Shown here: positions 8,382-17,004 of the stretch, one piece after another
Layout: the number at the start of each line of letters is the position of its first letter
Numbering within the stretch: the first letter of the stretch is position 1
NCBI GenBank assembly: GCA_963762575.1
Contig: CAVXLL010000016.1
Coordinates: 248,001 to 312,000 of the forward strand
Length of the DNA: 64,000 bases
Source of the DNA: AP-15 sp963762575
GTDB lineage: Bacteria; Pseudomonadota; Alphaproteobacteria; ATCC43930; CGMCC-115725
Direction: 5' to 3'
Translations under genes and position numbers: made by a program
Notes under the pieces: generated by a model
The model's database searches: none
Told to the model about the DNA's origin: nothing
The model's input: the letters and a program-made list of their open reading frames with translations, nothing else

Positions 8382-9344
8382 CTATGAGTGGACTTTCTCG
8401 AATTTGCGGAAGCAGCGCAAATTCTCCGGCCTCGGTTCGCCCGGGAAGGCGCCCGGCCACAAGGTCCACGCGACCTCGCCGACATAGAGGTCGCCGCGAG
8501 AATCGGCGCACATGCCGTGCGGGCCGATGAAGCCGGTCGGCGCCAGGCTCGCATGCGGGTCGCCAAACCGGCTCAGCAATTTGCCCTGGTGATCGACGAT
8601 GCTGACCCTGGGCCCCAAATTCGGGCTCTTCAGGTTGACCGCCATCGACGGACCGAGCTCGCCGATGTAGCAGACCGGGTGGCGGGTATAGTCCATGTAA
8701 AGGCCGCACGGCCGGTGCAGATTGTTCCACTGCGTCTCGTATTTGCCGTTGCCGTCGAATACCTGGACCCGGTGGTTTTCGCGGTCGGCGACATAGACCC
8801 AACCTTCGGCGTCGGTGCAGATATTGTGCACGATGTTGAACTCGCCCGGGCCGGTGCCGGGTTCGCCCCACGACATCAGCAATTTGCCATCCGGCGAGTA
8901 TTTGTGCACTTTGGCATTGCCGTAGCCGTCGGAGACATAAATCTCGCCTTTCGGCGAGAGGGCGGTGTGGGTGCAGCGGTGGAACGGCTCGCCGCTCATA
9001 TAGGGAGCCGGCTTGCCGGGGACGCCGATCTCAAGCGATACCTTGCCGTCGAGCGAGCATTTGCGCACGAAATGCCCGCCATCATCGGTCAGATAGATCG
9101 AATCGTCCGGCCCCATATGGACGCCGTGCGCCCGCGGGTACTGGCCTTCACCCCAGGAGCGCAGGAACTTTCCGTCGCGGTCGAACACCATGACCGGGTG
9201 CTCGCCGCGATTGAACGCGTAGACATTGTCTTTGTTGTCGACGCCGACCGCAGCGACCTCCTTGAAGGACCAGCCGTCGGGAAGCTTCGCCCAGTTCTCG
9301 ATGATGCGATACTTGAAGTCGCCGGTGCCTACGATCTCTGCCAT
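8382..9344 (-). CDS. NHL-repeat (six-bladed propeller) protein, copy A
   Basis: A 320-residue protein with repeated propeller units such as AVGVDNKDNVYAFNRGEHPV, GVHMGPDDSIYLTDDGGHFV and NICTDAEGWVYVADRENHRV, each ending in a hydrophobic-F-D-x-x-G strand. This matches NHL-repeat proteins related to peptidyl-alpha-hydroxyglycine lyase, but the enzyme activity is not proven. No signal peptide is seen. Start at 9344 has GAGGGAG 6 nt upstream. It is the downstream member of a tandem pair: residues 1-227 differ from copy B at about 12 positions, while the last 93 differ at about 31. Confidence 0.85.
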   Translation of the reverse strand: MAEIVGTGDFKYRIIENWAKLPDGWSFKEVAAVGVDNKDNVYAFNRGEHPVMVFDRDGKFLRSWGEGQYPRAHGVHMGPDDSIYLTDDGGHFVRKCSLDGKVSLEIGVPGKPAPYMSGEPFHRCTHTALSPKGEIYVSDGYGNAKVHKYSPDGKLLMSWGEPGTGPGEFNIVHNICTDAEGWVYVADRENHRVQVFDGNGKYETQWNNLHRPCGLYMDYTRHPVCYIGELGPSMAVNLKSPNLGPRVSIVDHQGKLLSRFGDPHASLAPTGFIGPHGMCADSRGDLYVGEVAWTLWPGAFPGEPRPENLRCFRKFEKVHS

Positions 9345-9355
9345 TGCGTTCTCCC

Positions 9356-10315
9356 TCAATGCACGCGCTCGTATTTCTGCAATGAGCGGATGTAAGCCGG
9401 CCGCGGCGTGTCGGGGTAGAATTGCGGCCACTGGGTCCACGACACTTCGCCGACATAGAGGTCGCCGCGCGAGTCGACGCTGAGCCCGTGCGGGCCGAGA
9501 AACGCAGTAGAGGCGGTGCCGGCGTGCATGTCGCCAAAGCGCGACAGCAGCTTGCCCTGATTGTCGACGATGCTGACCCGGGGGCCGAGGTTCGGACTGT
9601 TGCGGTTGACCGGCTGCACTGGACCCAATTCGCCGATGTAGCAGACCGGGTGGCGGGTATAATCCATGTAGAGCCCGCACGGGCGGTGCAGGTTGTTCCA
9701 TTGCGTCTCGTACTTGCCGTTGCCGTCGAACACCTGCACGCGGTGGTTCTCGCGGTCGGCGACATAGACCCAACCTTCTGCGTCAGTGCAGATATTGTGC
9801 ACGATGTTGAACTCGCCGGGGTTGGTGCCGGGCTCGCCCCAAGACATCAGCAATTTCCCGCCCGGCGAATATTTGTGCACCTTGGCGTTGCCGTAGCCGT
9901 CGGAAACATAGATCTCGCCCTTGGGCGACAATGCAGTGTGGGTGCAGCGGTGGAACGGCTCGCCGCTCATATAGGGCGCCGGCTTGCCGGGCACGCCAAG
10001 CTCGAGCAAGACCTTGCCGTCGAGCGAGCACTTGCGGACGAAATGCCCGCCATCATCGGTGAGGTAGATCGAATCGTCCGGCCCCATATGGACGCCGTGC
10101 GCCCGCGGATATTGGCCCTCGCCCCATGAGCGCAGGAAATTGCCGTCGCGGTCGAACACGATGACCGGGTGTTCCCCGCGGTTGAAGACGTAGACATTGT
10201 CCTTATCGTCGACGCCGACCGCCCCGACTTCCTTGAACGACCATCCATCGGGCAGCTTCGCCCAATCCTCGACGATGCGGTATTTGAAATCGCCGGTGCC
10301 AACGATGATCGCCAT
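9356..10315 (-). CDS. NHL-repeat (six-bladed propeller) protein, copy B
   Basis: A 319-residue paralogue of the adjacent gene, with the same blades (GVDDKDNVYVFNRGEHPV, GPDDSIYLTDDGGHFVRK, DAEGWVYVADRENHRVQV) and the same FHRCTHTALSPKGEIYVSD segment, which includes a conserved cysteine and histidines. The two genes are separated by 11 bases and probably co-transcribed. Overall identity by eye is about 87 percent. Sequence differences are concentrated after the GELGP motif near residue 227, so the C-terminal blades may set partner or ligand specificity. Function is unknown. Confidence 0.85.
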   Translation of the reverse strand: MAIIVGTGDFKYRIVEDWAKLPDGWSFKEVGAVGVDDKDNVYVFNRGEHPVIVFDRDGNFLRSWGEGQYPRAHGVHMGPDDSIYLTDDGGHFVRKCSLDGKVLLELGVPGKPAPYMSGEPFHRCTHTALSPKGEIYVSDGYGNAKVHKYSPGGKLLMSWGEPGTNPGEFNIVHNICTDAEGWVYVADRENHRVQVFDGNGKYETQWNNLHRPCGLYMDYTRHPVCYIGELGPVQPVNRNSPNLGPRVSIVDNQGKLLSRFGDMHAGTASTAFLGPHGLSVDSRGDLYVGEVSWTQWPQFYPDTPRPAYIRSLQKYERVH

Positions 10316-10378
10316 GCCGGGCCCTTCCTGAATATGCCGACCGCAGGTTATCGAAGCGAACCGCGGTAAACAATCCTC

Positions 10379-10924
10379 CTACAAAGAGCGCCCGAGTAAG
10401 ATGTGGACGCACTGGGCGGCGGCTTGTTGCGCGCGCTGATCGATCTCCTCGTCGGTAAGCGTGCTGAGCGGGTGCTCGATTACGACAGGAGTGAGATCGT
10501 GCATGCCGAGTGCATCGCGCTGCACCTCCGCCTCGTGCCGGAATTCCGTTGTGACGACCACCGCCGTGGGGCGGCCGGCGGCTTCCAGTCTGATGCCGTC
10601 ATGCGTACAGCACGACGTGCACGACCCTCAGTCGCCGATTGCGGTCACCACGATGTCGTTATCCGCGGCGATAGCCGCGATCAGCGCGGGGTCGGCCTCC
10701 TTGGAGAAGCTCTCCTTGCGGTAGTAGTTCACTCCGGCAAAGGAGGTTCTTTCCTGGAGTTTCGCCACGGTTTTACGCAGCAGGCGATTGGCGTTCCATT
10801 TGGTGTTGTCGAGGACGCCGAGCCGCAGCCCGTCGAGAGTGGCCGGGCGCTCCGAAAGCGCGAGCGGCTCGGTCTCCACGATGCCGCGTGGGTCGAAGAC
10901 GATCAGATCCGGTTCATTGTTCAT
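10379..10924 (-). CDS. UGSC-family selenoprotein (TGA at 10628-10630 read as selenocysteine)
   Basis: The frame opens at ATG 10924 (GGAGAAA about 8 nt upstream), runs 98 codons to TGA, and continues in the same frame for 82 more codons to the real stop at 10379. Across the TGA the protein reads TAIGD-U-GSCTSCCTHDGI, the signature of the UGSC (seleno)protein family, whose cysteine homologues have CGSC at this place. The following segment (AAGRPTAVVVTTEF, ALGMHDLTPVVIEHPL) keeps normal coding character. A hairpin with bacterial SECIS geometry follows the TGA. Total 181 residues with Sec at 99. A redox role for the U-x-x-C pair is inferred. The partner gene at 10984 lies immediately upstream. 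Confidence 0.82.
10597..10617 (-). promoter_or_regulatory. SECIS-like hairpin downstream of the UGA
   Basis: On the minus strand CGTCGTGC pairs with GCATGACG (eight pairs, one G-U) around the loop TGTAC. The apical loop starts 18 nt after the UGA and has G as its second base. Bacterial SECIS elements are described as having the loop about 16-37 nt after the UGA and a G among the first two loop bases, so both conditions are met. It would recruit SelB with Sec-tRNA. No selA, selB, selC or selD gene is in this window. Confidence 0.7.
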
Positions 10925-10983
10925 CGGGGTTTCTCCAGTAAGACCTCCTCGCCGGTGTGACGGATTGGGAGGTGTTTACCACG

Positions 10984-12108
10984 CTATAGATAGCAAGTGC
11001 CGTCGACGCAGATCGGCGCTCTTGGTTGGGCGGCGGTTTCGATGCTGCGCAATACCGGGGAAGACATGTGGCCCCAGCCGGGGATGAAGGCGGAAAACCG
11101 CCCGGCCGCGCCGCCGATCACGAACAGGTGGATGTGGTCGGGGCCGGGCACGATCGGGATCCGTGCTTGCGGTTCGCGCTTGTACCATTTCGGCAGATTG
11201 CGGTTGTAGATCTTGCCGTAGCGCTCATTGAAGGTGATTTCCGAAAACAAGTTGTAGGCGTGCAGCGCCAGATAATTGCGCACCTCGTGCCGGGTCCAGC
11301 CCTTGCCGGCGATGGTCCGGGCGTGTTCCGGCCCGATTACGACGGCGCAGTGCCCGCTCGACACGGCATTATTATTGGCGATCGTGCTCATTGCCGAGCA
11401 GATGCTGTCGAGGATGCCTTCAGGGTCGTTTGCGAGATGGTTGGTGACGCTATGCGGCGGCTCGGCGGCGAGCACGAAAACGGTTGAATCTTCGGGGCTG
11501 AACCCCTTCTCGACATGATAGGGCGCCCATGGGCTCGCCGCTTCGTTCTCGGCGACGCAATAGGTGTATTTGCCCGGATGGCCGAGCGTGCTTTTGTCCA
11601 GGTCGCCCGGCCAGCCGCCGCCGACATTGAGCAGCACGAGGCGCAGAGCCCGCCCGATCGTCGCATTGGCGCGGTTGCCCGAGCCGAAGGCGTTGCAATC
11701 GCCGTTCATACGGATCTCGCGGGCGATCGGCCCATTGACCACCAAGAGCGGCGCCGCCATGTGGGTCGTCGCCTGCACGCCATTGAGGTTGAAGGCTTTC
11801 GCAGTCAGTGCCAGCATTGCAGCGCGGACCACCGGCGCATATTCGGCCTTGCACCCCGCCATGACCATGTTGATGGCGAGCACCTCCCGCGTCAGGCTGC
11901 CGTGGCGTGGCGGCACCTTGCATTCGACGAGGTCCGGTTCGCCCCCCAGCGCCTCGATGACGGCGTCGACCAGCTCCCGCGTCGGCGGGACGACCGGCAG
12001 CCCGTCGGTCCAGCCCTGCTCGAAATACCATTCAACGAGGTCCGTGCCCGCCGGCACCCGTAGCACGCTCCTATCGGTCTGCGCGGGCTTTATAGCAGGC
12101 TCCGCCAT
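10984..12108 (-). CDS. Conserved protein adjacent to the UGSC selenoprotein, function unknown
   Basis: A 374-residue soluble protein. The conserved-looking opening WYFEQGWTDGLPVVPPT (residues 27-43) is followed by EALGGEPDLVECKVPPRHG, VNGPIAREIRMNGDCNAFGS and NAVSSGHCAVVIGPEHARTI. It ends in ICVDGTCYL, a C-terminal cysteine pair. I do not recognise a characterised enzyme. The gene directly precedes the UGSC gene on the same strand with a 59-base gap, so the two are probably co-expressed; the paired cysteines make a thiol or redox partnership plausible but unproven. The 5' end overlaps the MpaB-like gene by 19 bases. Confidence 0.7.
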   Translation of the reverse strand: MAEPAIKPAQTDRSVLRVPAGTDLVEWYFEQGWTDGLPVVPPTRELVDAVIEALGGEPDLVECKVPPRHGSLTREVLAINMVMAGCKAEYAPVVRAAMLALTAKAFNLNGVQATTHMAAPLLVVNGPIAREIRMNGDCNAFGSGNRANATIGRALRLVLLNVGGGWPGDLDKSTLGHPGKYTYCVAENEAASPWAPYHVEKGFSPEDSTVFVLAAEPPHSVTNHLANDPEGILDSICSAMSTIANNNAVSSGHCAVVIGPEHARTIAGKGWTRHEVRNYLALHAYNLFSEITFNERYGKIYNRNLPKWYKREPQARIPIVPGPDHIHLFVIGGAAGRFSAFIPGWGHMSSPVLRSIETAAQPRAPICVDGTCYL

Positions 12109-13079
12109 GAGCTAGTCTCCGCCGATCCCATCGAACTCCGGCCGATCCAGAAACGGTTCAGAACCCGTGTCAAGGGCGCCGGCCGATCGCGCCCGGCAAG
12201 CCGTGCGAGCGCCTCGTGATAGGGCGCGACATATCTCAAGCGCGCCGGCACCCAGGGATGCACATGGCGGAACGCGGTCAGCACCCGCTCGACGGAGCGC
12301 AGCTCCGAGGGACCATACGGCAACTTGAACGCATCCCGAAGCCGGGGCGGCAGCAGACTGGCGGTCAAAGCTCGATACCAGAACGGCGCGCGCAGGCGGG
12401 TTCCGGCACCGCAGAACAGCTCGGCGGCGATGCTGCGGACGGCGCTGCCCACCGCGAGGGTGTCCGAACTGAACATACCGTCCACGTACCGGGCAAAGTC
12501 CGGCCAGCCCTGCGGCAGCGCGCTCTGCGGAATGCCAAACAGCGCCGCGAACAGTCGGGAATCGGCGTAATAGCGCTCTCGATCCTGGGCCGACAGTGGG
12601 GGGTTGACGAGCTGGTGGGCTAGGAGGGCAGTGTCGGTCAGCGTAGCGTGAACCCAGCGCAGCGCCGCAACATGATTGGCGCAATAGGGCGAGCCGGCGG
12701 CAAAGGCGCCTGCATTCTCCTCCAGTATGCCGCTGATCGCGGTGTGGCGGCGATGCAGGCGGCGGGCGGCCGCGAGCGCCTGGCCAGTCGTGCCGAACAC
12801 CATCGTAAAGACGATGCTGAAGGTGCGGTGAAACCGGCCGATCGGGTCGGCCAAGCTCCGGGAGTGCTGGGCTATCGCGGCGGCGACCCAGGGATGGGCG
12901 AGCTGCAATAGCAATGCGCGGCCCGCTCCAAGGAAAACGGCTGCCTCACGGTCGATCCGCCAGATGACCGAAGCCGGGCCAAATATGCCCGCCGGCCCGC
13001 CCGACGCCGCGGACTGGACCATCGCCAGCTCGCGCTCGAGATCGGCCCCCGTGACGATGGCGTACGGTTGGGGCGTCAT
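12090..13079 (-). CDS. Oxygenase MpaB family protein (DUF2236)
   Basis: A 329-residue protein with the DUF2236 layout. FGPASVIWRIDREAAVFLGA leads into ALLLQLAHPWVAAAIAQHS. Then come DPIGRFHRTFSIVFTMVFGT and the histidine motif RRLHRRHTAISG near residues 109-120, where family members bind b-type haem. Characterised relatives include latex-clearing protein (rubber oxygenase) and fungal MpaB, which cleave C=C bonds oxidatively. Substrate here is unknown. Its 3' end overlaps the next gene by 19 bases, which suggests coupling to the UGSC-partner operon. Confidence 0.8.
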   Translation of the reverse strand: MTPQPYAIVTGADLERELAMVQSAASGGPAGIFGPASVIWRIDREAAVFLGAGRALLLQLAHPWVAAAIAQHSRSLADPIGRFHRTFSIVFTMVFGTTGQALAAARRLHRRHTAISGILEENAGAFAAGSPYCANHVAALRWVHATLTDTALLAHQLVNPPLSAQDRERYYADSRLFAALFGIPQSALPQGWPDFARYVDGMFSSDTLAVGSAVRSIAAELFCGAGTRLRAPFWYRALTASLLPPRLRDAFKLPYGPSELRSVERVLTAFRHVHPWVPARLRYVAPYHEALARLAGRDRPAPLTRVLNRFWIGRSSMGSAETSSWRSLL

Positions 13080-13098
13080 TCGGCGAATGGAGGCGCTT

Positions 13099-13500
13099 TC
13101 ACCCCCTCTCGAAATCCTCGAGCGAGAGCCCCAGGGCAGAGGCTCCCTCTTCGAGATAGTCGCCGAGGAGCGGCGTGCCGACGAGATAATCCGTCACGCT
13201 CGCGATCGTGCTCTCTGCTGCCTCGCGCAGCGCGTCGGGCCAGCTGTCCGCGTCATAGTCGCCGCGGCCCAGCCACATCAGCGCGAGCAACTCCTGACGC
13301 TCGGGGACGCCGAGCCCGTCGATGGCGTCCCGCAGCTCCTGCTCGGTCGGATTGTCAGGAGTGTCCAGCAGGATTTCCCGCTCATCGTCGTCGGGGCCGT
13401 CCGAGCCGGTCGCCGCATCCGGCTCGACGGGCACCTCGGCATCGAACTCGCGCGCCTTGGCGATAATAAAGGCGAGTTTTTCGAGTGGAATGACCAGCAT
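13099..13500 (-). CDS. DUF3775 protein
   Basis: A 133-residue acidic protein starting MLVIPLEKLAFIIAKAREFD, the typical opening of the alphaproteobacterial DUF3775 family. An acidic linker (PDDDEREILLDTPDNPTEQE) leads into helical IDGLGVPERQELLALMWLGR and a C-terminal domain. Function is unknown; the composition suggests a soluble adaptor or regulator. The start at 13500 was preferred over an upstream extension because the family begins here. It stands alone between the phosphoketolase gene and the MpaB gene, all on the minus strand. Confidence 0.8.
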   Translation of the reverse strand: MLVIPLEKLAFIIAKAREFDAEVPVEPDAATGSDGPDDDEREILLDTPDNPTEQELRDAIDGLGVPERQELLALMWLGRGDYDADSWPDALREAAESTIASVTDYLVGTPLLGDYLEEGASALGLSLEDFERG

Positions 13501-13531
13501 CGGGGTTCTCTTTGATAGTCGATGTTGAACG

Positions 13532-15940
13532 CTAAACGCCGACCGGCTCGGGCCAGCGCCACTGCTTGACCTCCGGCATGTCGTCGCCATAGCGGGTGAT
13601 GTATTGCTTGTGCTCGATCAGCTTGTCGCGCATCTCCTGTTTGGCGTAGGCGGCGAGGTAGCCGAGCTTCGGCACGCGATCGATCACGTCGCTGACGAGA
13701 TGGAAGCGGTCGAGATCGTTGCGCACCACCATGTCGAAGGGGGTAGTCGTCGTCCCCTCCTCCTTGTAGCCGCGAACGTGGATGTTGTCGTGGTTGGTGC
13801 GCCGATAGGTTAGCCGATGAATCAGCCAGGGATAGCCGTGATGGGCAAAGATCACCGGCTTGTCGGTCGTAAACAACGCATCGAAATCGTGGTCGGTAAT
13901 ACCGTGCGGATGCTCCTCGTGCGGCTGCAGGGTCATCAGATCGACGACATTGACAACGCGGATCTTGAGGTCGGGAACATGGTGGCGCAGAAGGTCGACG
14001 GCCGCCAGGGTCTCCATGGTCGGAACGTCGCCGGCGCAGGCCATCACGACATCGGGCTCGCCGCCGCGGTCGTTGCTCGCCCATTCCCAGATGCCGATCC
14101 CGGCATCGCAGTGCTTGATGGCGGCATCGATGTCGAGCCACTGTGGCGCCGGCTGCTTGCCGGCGACGATCACGTTGATGCGGTCCCAGCTGCGCACGCA
14201 ATGATCGGTGACCCATAGCAGTGTGTTGGCGTCGGGCGGCAGATAAACGCGGATGACATCGGCCTTCTTATTACAGACGTAGTCGATAAATCCGGGGTCC
14301 TGGTGGCTGAACCCGTTGTGGTCCTGCCGCCAGACATGCGAAGTCAGCAGATAATTCAGCGAGGAAATCGGCCGCCGCCATGAGATCTTCTGGGAGCTCT
14401 CCAGCCATTTGGCGTGCTGGTTGAACATCGAATCGACGATGTGGATGAACGCCTCGTAGCAGTTGAACAGGCCGTGCCGCCCGGTCAGGAGGTAACCCTC
14501 GAGCCAGCCCTCGCAGGTATGCTCGCTGAGGATCTCCATGACGCGCCCGTCGGGCGAAAGATAATCGCCCTGTGGCGAGCCAAGGTCGTCGTTGGGCGAG
14601 GTCTCGGCCACCCAATCGCGGCCAGTCGCTTCGAAGACCGCAGACAGGCGGTTTGAGGCGGTCTCGTCGGGGCCGAACAGTCGAAAATTCCGGTTCTGCT
14701 TCATGATATCGCGCAGGAAGGTGCCCATCACGCGCGTCGGCTCGCCTTCCACACGCCCTGGGTGCGTCACCTGGATCGCGTAATCGGCGAAATCGGGCAA
14801 GACGAGGTCGCGGCGCAACAGCCCGCCATTGGCGTGCGGGTTGGCGCTCATGCGCCGGTCGCCCTCGGGTGCGAGCGCAGCAACCTCGGGCCGCAGCCCT
14901 CCATCGACATCGAACAGCTCCTGCGGCCGGTAGCTGCGCATCCATTCCTCCAGGAGCTTTACGTGCTCCGGTTTGTCCATTTCGCCGAATGGGACCTGGT
15001 GTGCGCGCCAGGTACCTTCGATCTTCAGCCCATCGGCTTCCTTAGGTCCGGTCCAGCCCTTTGGGCTGCGCAGGATGATCATCGGCCATTTTACGCACGG
15101 AACGAGCTTTCCGCCGCGGGCCTCCCGTTAAATCGCGGCGATCTCGTCCAGCACCGCGTCGAGGGTCGCCGCCATCAGCTGGTGCATCCTCGCCGGGTCG
15201 TCGCCTTCGACGAAATGCGGCTTGTAGCCGTAGCCGATGAACAGATCCTCCAGCACTTCCCGCGGGATCCGCGCGAGGATGGTCGGGTTGGCGATCTTGT
15301 AGCCGTTCAGATGTAGGATCGGCAGCACCGCGCCGGCGGTCGCCGGGTTGAGGAACTTGTTGCCGTGCCAGGACGTGGCCAGCGGCCCCGTCTCGGCCTC
15401 GCCGTCGCCGACGACGCAAGCGACGATCAGATCGGGGTTGTCGAGCGCCGCGCCATAAGCATGCGACAGCGAATAACCAAGCTCACCCCCCTCGTTGATC
15501 GACCCCGGCGTCTCGGGTGCGGCGTGGCTCGGGATGCCGCCCGGAAAGCTGAATTGCTTGAACAGCCGCCGCATCCCGTTCTTGTTCTGCGGGATGTTCG
15601 GATAGATCTCGCTATAGGTGCCTTCGAGCCAGGTATTTGCGACCATTCCGGGGCCGCCATGGCCGGGGCCGCAAATGTAGATCATATCGAGGCCGCGCGC
15701 CTTGATGACGCGATTGAGGTGCACGTAGACGAAATTCAGGCCGGGTGTCGTTCCCCAATGGCCCAGAAGGCGAGGCTTAATGTCGGCGCGTTCGAGCGGC
15801 CGCTCGAGCAACGGATTGTCGAGCAGATAGATCTGCCCAACCGATAGATAATTGGCGGCCCGCCACCAGGCGTGGATCAGGTCGAGCTCTGCCGGCGACA
15901 GCGGTTGCGCGGCGGTCTGGGTCCCATCTTCCCGACGCAT
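13532..15940 (-). pseudogene. xfp: Phosphoketolase gene interrupted by an in-frame TAA
   Basis: One continuous frame of 803 codons with a single internal stop, TAA at 15128-15130. Upstream are PLSPAELDLIHAWWRAANYL, HWGTTPGLNFVYVHLNR, GPGHGGPGMVANTWLEGTY and the thiamine-diphosphate motif GDGEAETGPLATSWHGNKF. Fifteen codons after the TAA the protein resumes with KWPMIILRSPKGWTGP and runs to the normal C-terminus. Family proteins have glutamine at the stop position (IQREAR context), so a CAA-to-TAA change explains it. Xfp splits xylulose-5-P or fructose-6-P to acetyl phosphate. Start 15940 has GGAGG 7 nt upstream. No frameshift is involved; either inactivated or a base-call error. Confidence 0.88.
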
Positions 15941-16067
15941 TTCGGCACCTCCATTACAGAACATCGCGGCTCCGGCAGCCGGCTTATTGCCGTACATCAA
16001 CGCTGCGAGGCGAGCGAAGTGCCTCGTGAAATTTTTCTTGCAACCTTTCGCCCGGGTGGGTCTGCCC

Positions 16068-16931
16068 TCAATGCATCATCAGCAGCGGCACTACGGCGCC
16101 GCGCAGCACATGCTCGGTGAAGCCGCCGAAAATCCATTCGCGCATCCGGTTGTGGCCATAGGCGCCCATGACGACGAGGGCCTTTTCTTCGGCCGCGGCC
16201 GCGAGCAGGGTGTCGGCAGCACCCAGCCGATCGGGCTGTAAATGACGCGTCGAAGCGTTGAGACCATGCCAGCCGAGAGTGGTCATCAGGCGGGCTGCCT
16301 CGACGTCCGAAAGGCCCTGCTCCTCGGCCACTGTCACGATCAGGACGCGCTTCGCCTTCGACAGGAAGGGCATCGCCGCGGTTACCGCCCGGGCCGCTTC
16401 CGGCGCTGCCTTCCAGGCGATGACGACGGTTTCGGGAAGCGAGACCAGCGGGGTCGCGGGCACGATCAGCACCGGTCTACCGCTGCCGACCAGCGCCGCT
16501 TCTATCGTATCGATCGAGACGCCCTGATCGTCGGTCGGGTGTCCCACCACCAGGAGATCCGCCGCTCGGCCATGCTCCCGAACCCAATAAGCCTCTTCGC
16601 CGATCTGCCGAAGCCATTGTGCCGTGGGGCTCCGCTGGCCGGCCGGCTTATCCTCGATCACCAACCCTTCACGCTCGCAAAAGCGTTGGAAACGCTGTTT
16701 AGCCCTATCCTCACGGCTGGTGACTTCTTCATCTATTCGCTCGACCAGACCGCCAACCATTGCGGCGCCGCTCCCGTCCGTCGACAGGCTCGCCGCCATG
16801 GCCGCCGCATCGACGCGGACATGAAGCACGTCGAGGTGCGCATCGAATGCGCGGGCCACAACCAGGGCCGAAGTGAAGACGGCATCGTCGGTCTGGTTTC
16901 CGGTCGCCGGTACGAGGATAGTCTTGATCAT
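16068..16931 (-). CDS. Tandem universal stress protein (two UspA domains)
   Basis: A 287-residue protein made of two UspA-like halves. The first starts MIKTILVPATGNQTDDAVF and the second near residue 160 with ETVVIAWKAAPEAARAV. The C-terminal half ends with VVMGAYGHNRMREWIFGG, matching the G-2x-G-9x-G(S/T) nucleotide motif of ATP-binding Usp proteins. It is expected to be cytoplasmic and stress-induced. Start 16931 has GGAG 5 nt upstream. It lies upstream of the phosphoketolase gene on the same strand; Usp genes often accompany xfp and low-oxygen metabolism genes. Confidence 0.88.
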   Translation of the reverse strand: MIKTILVPATGNQTDDAVFTSALVVARAFDAHLDVLHVRVDAAAMAASLSTDGSGAAMVGGLVERIDEEVTSREDRAKQRFQRFCEREGLVIEDKPAGQRSPTAQWLRQIGEEAYWVREHGRAADLLVVGHPTDDQGVSIDTIEAALVGSGRPVLIVPATPLVSLPETVVIAWKAAPEAARAVTAAMPFLSKAKRVLIVTVAEEQGLSDVEAARLMTTLGWHGLNASTRHLQPDRLGAADTLLAAAAEEKALVVMGAYGHNRMREWIFGGFTEHVLRGAVVPLLMMH

Positions 16932-17004
16932 CGGGTCTCCACTGGCCGGTGGCGACGAGGACTCTATCAAATCGCCGCCCGATCTGGTTTGATCCAGGGC
17001 AATT

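Noticed and set aside
10379..10561. Separate 60-residue gene downstream of the TGA
   Set aside because: It is the same frame as the upstream half and begins mid-domain; explained as the C-terminal part of the UGSC selenoprotein.
13532..15082. Independent C-terminal phosphoketolase fragment starting at 15082
   Set aside because: The internal ATG has no ribosome site and lies in the middle of a conserved motif, so a separate gene is unlikely.
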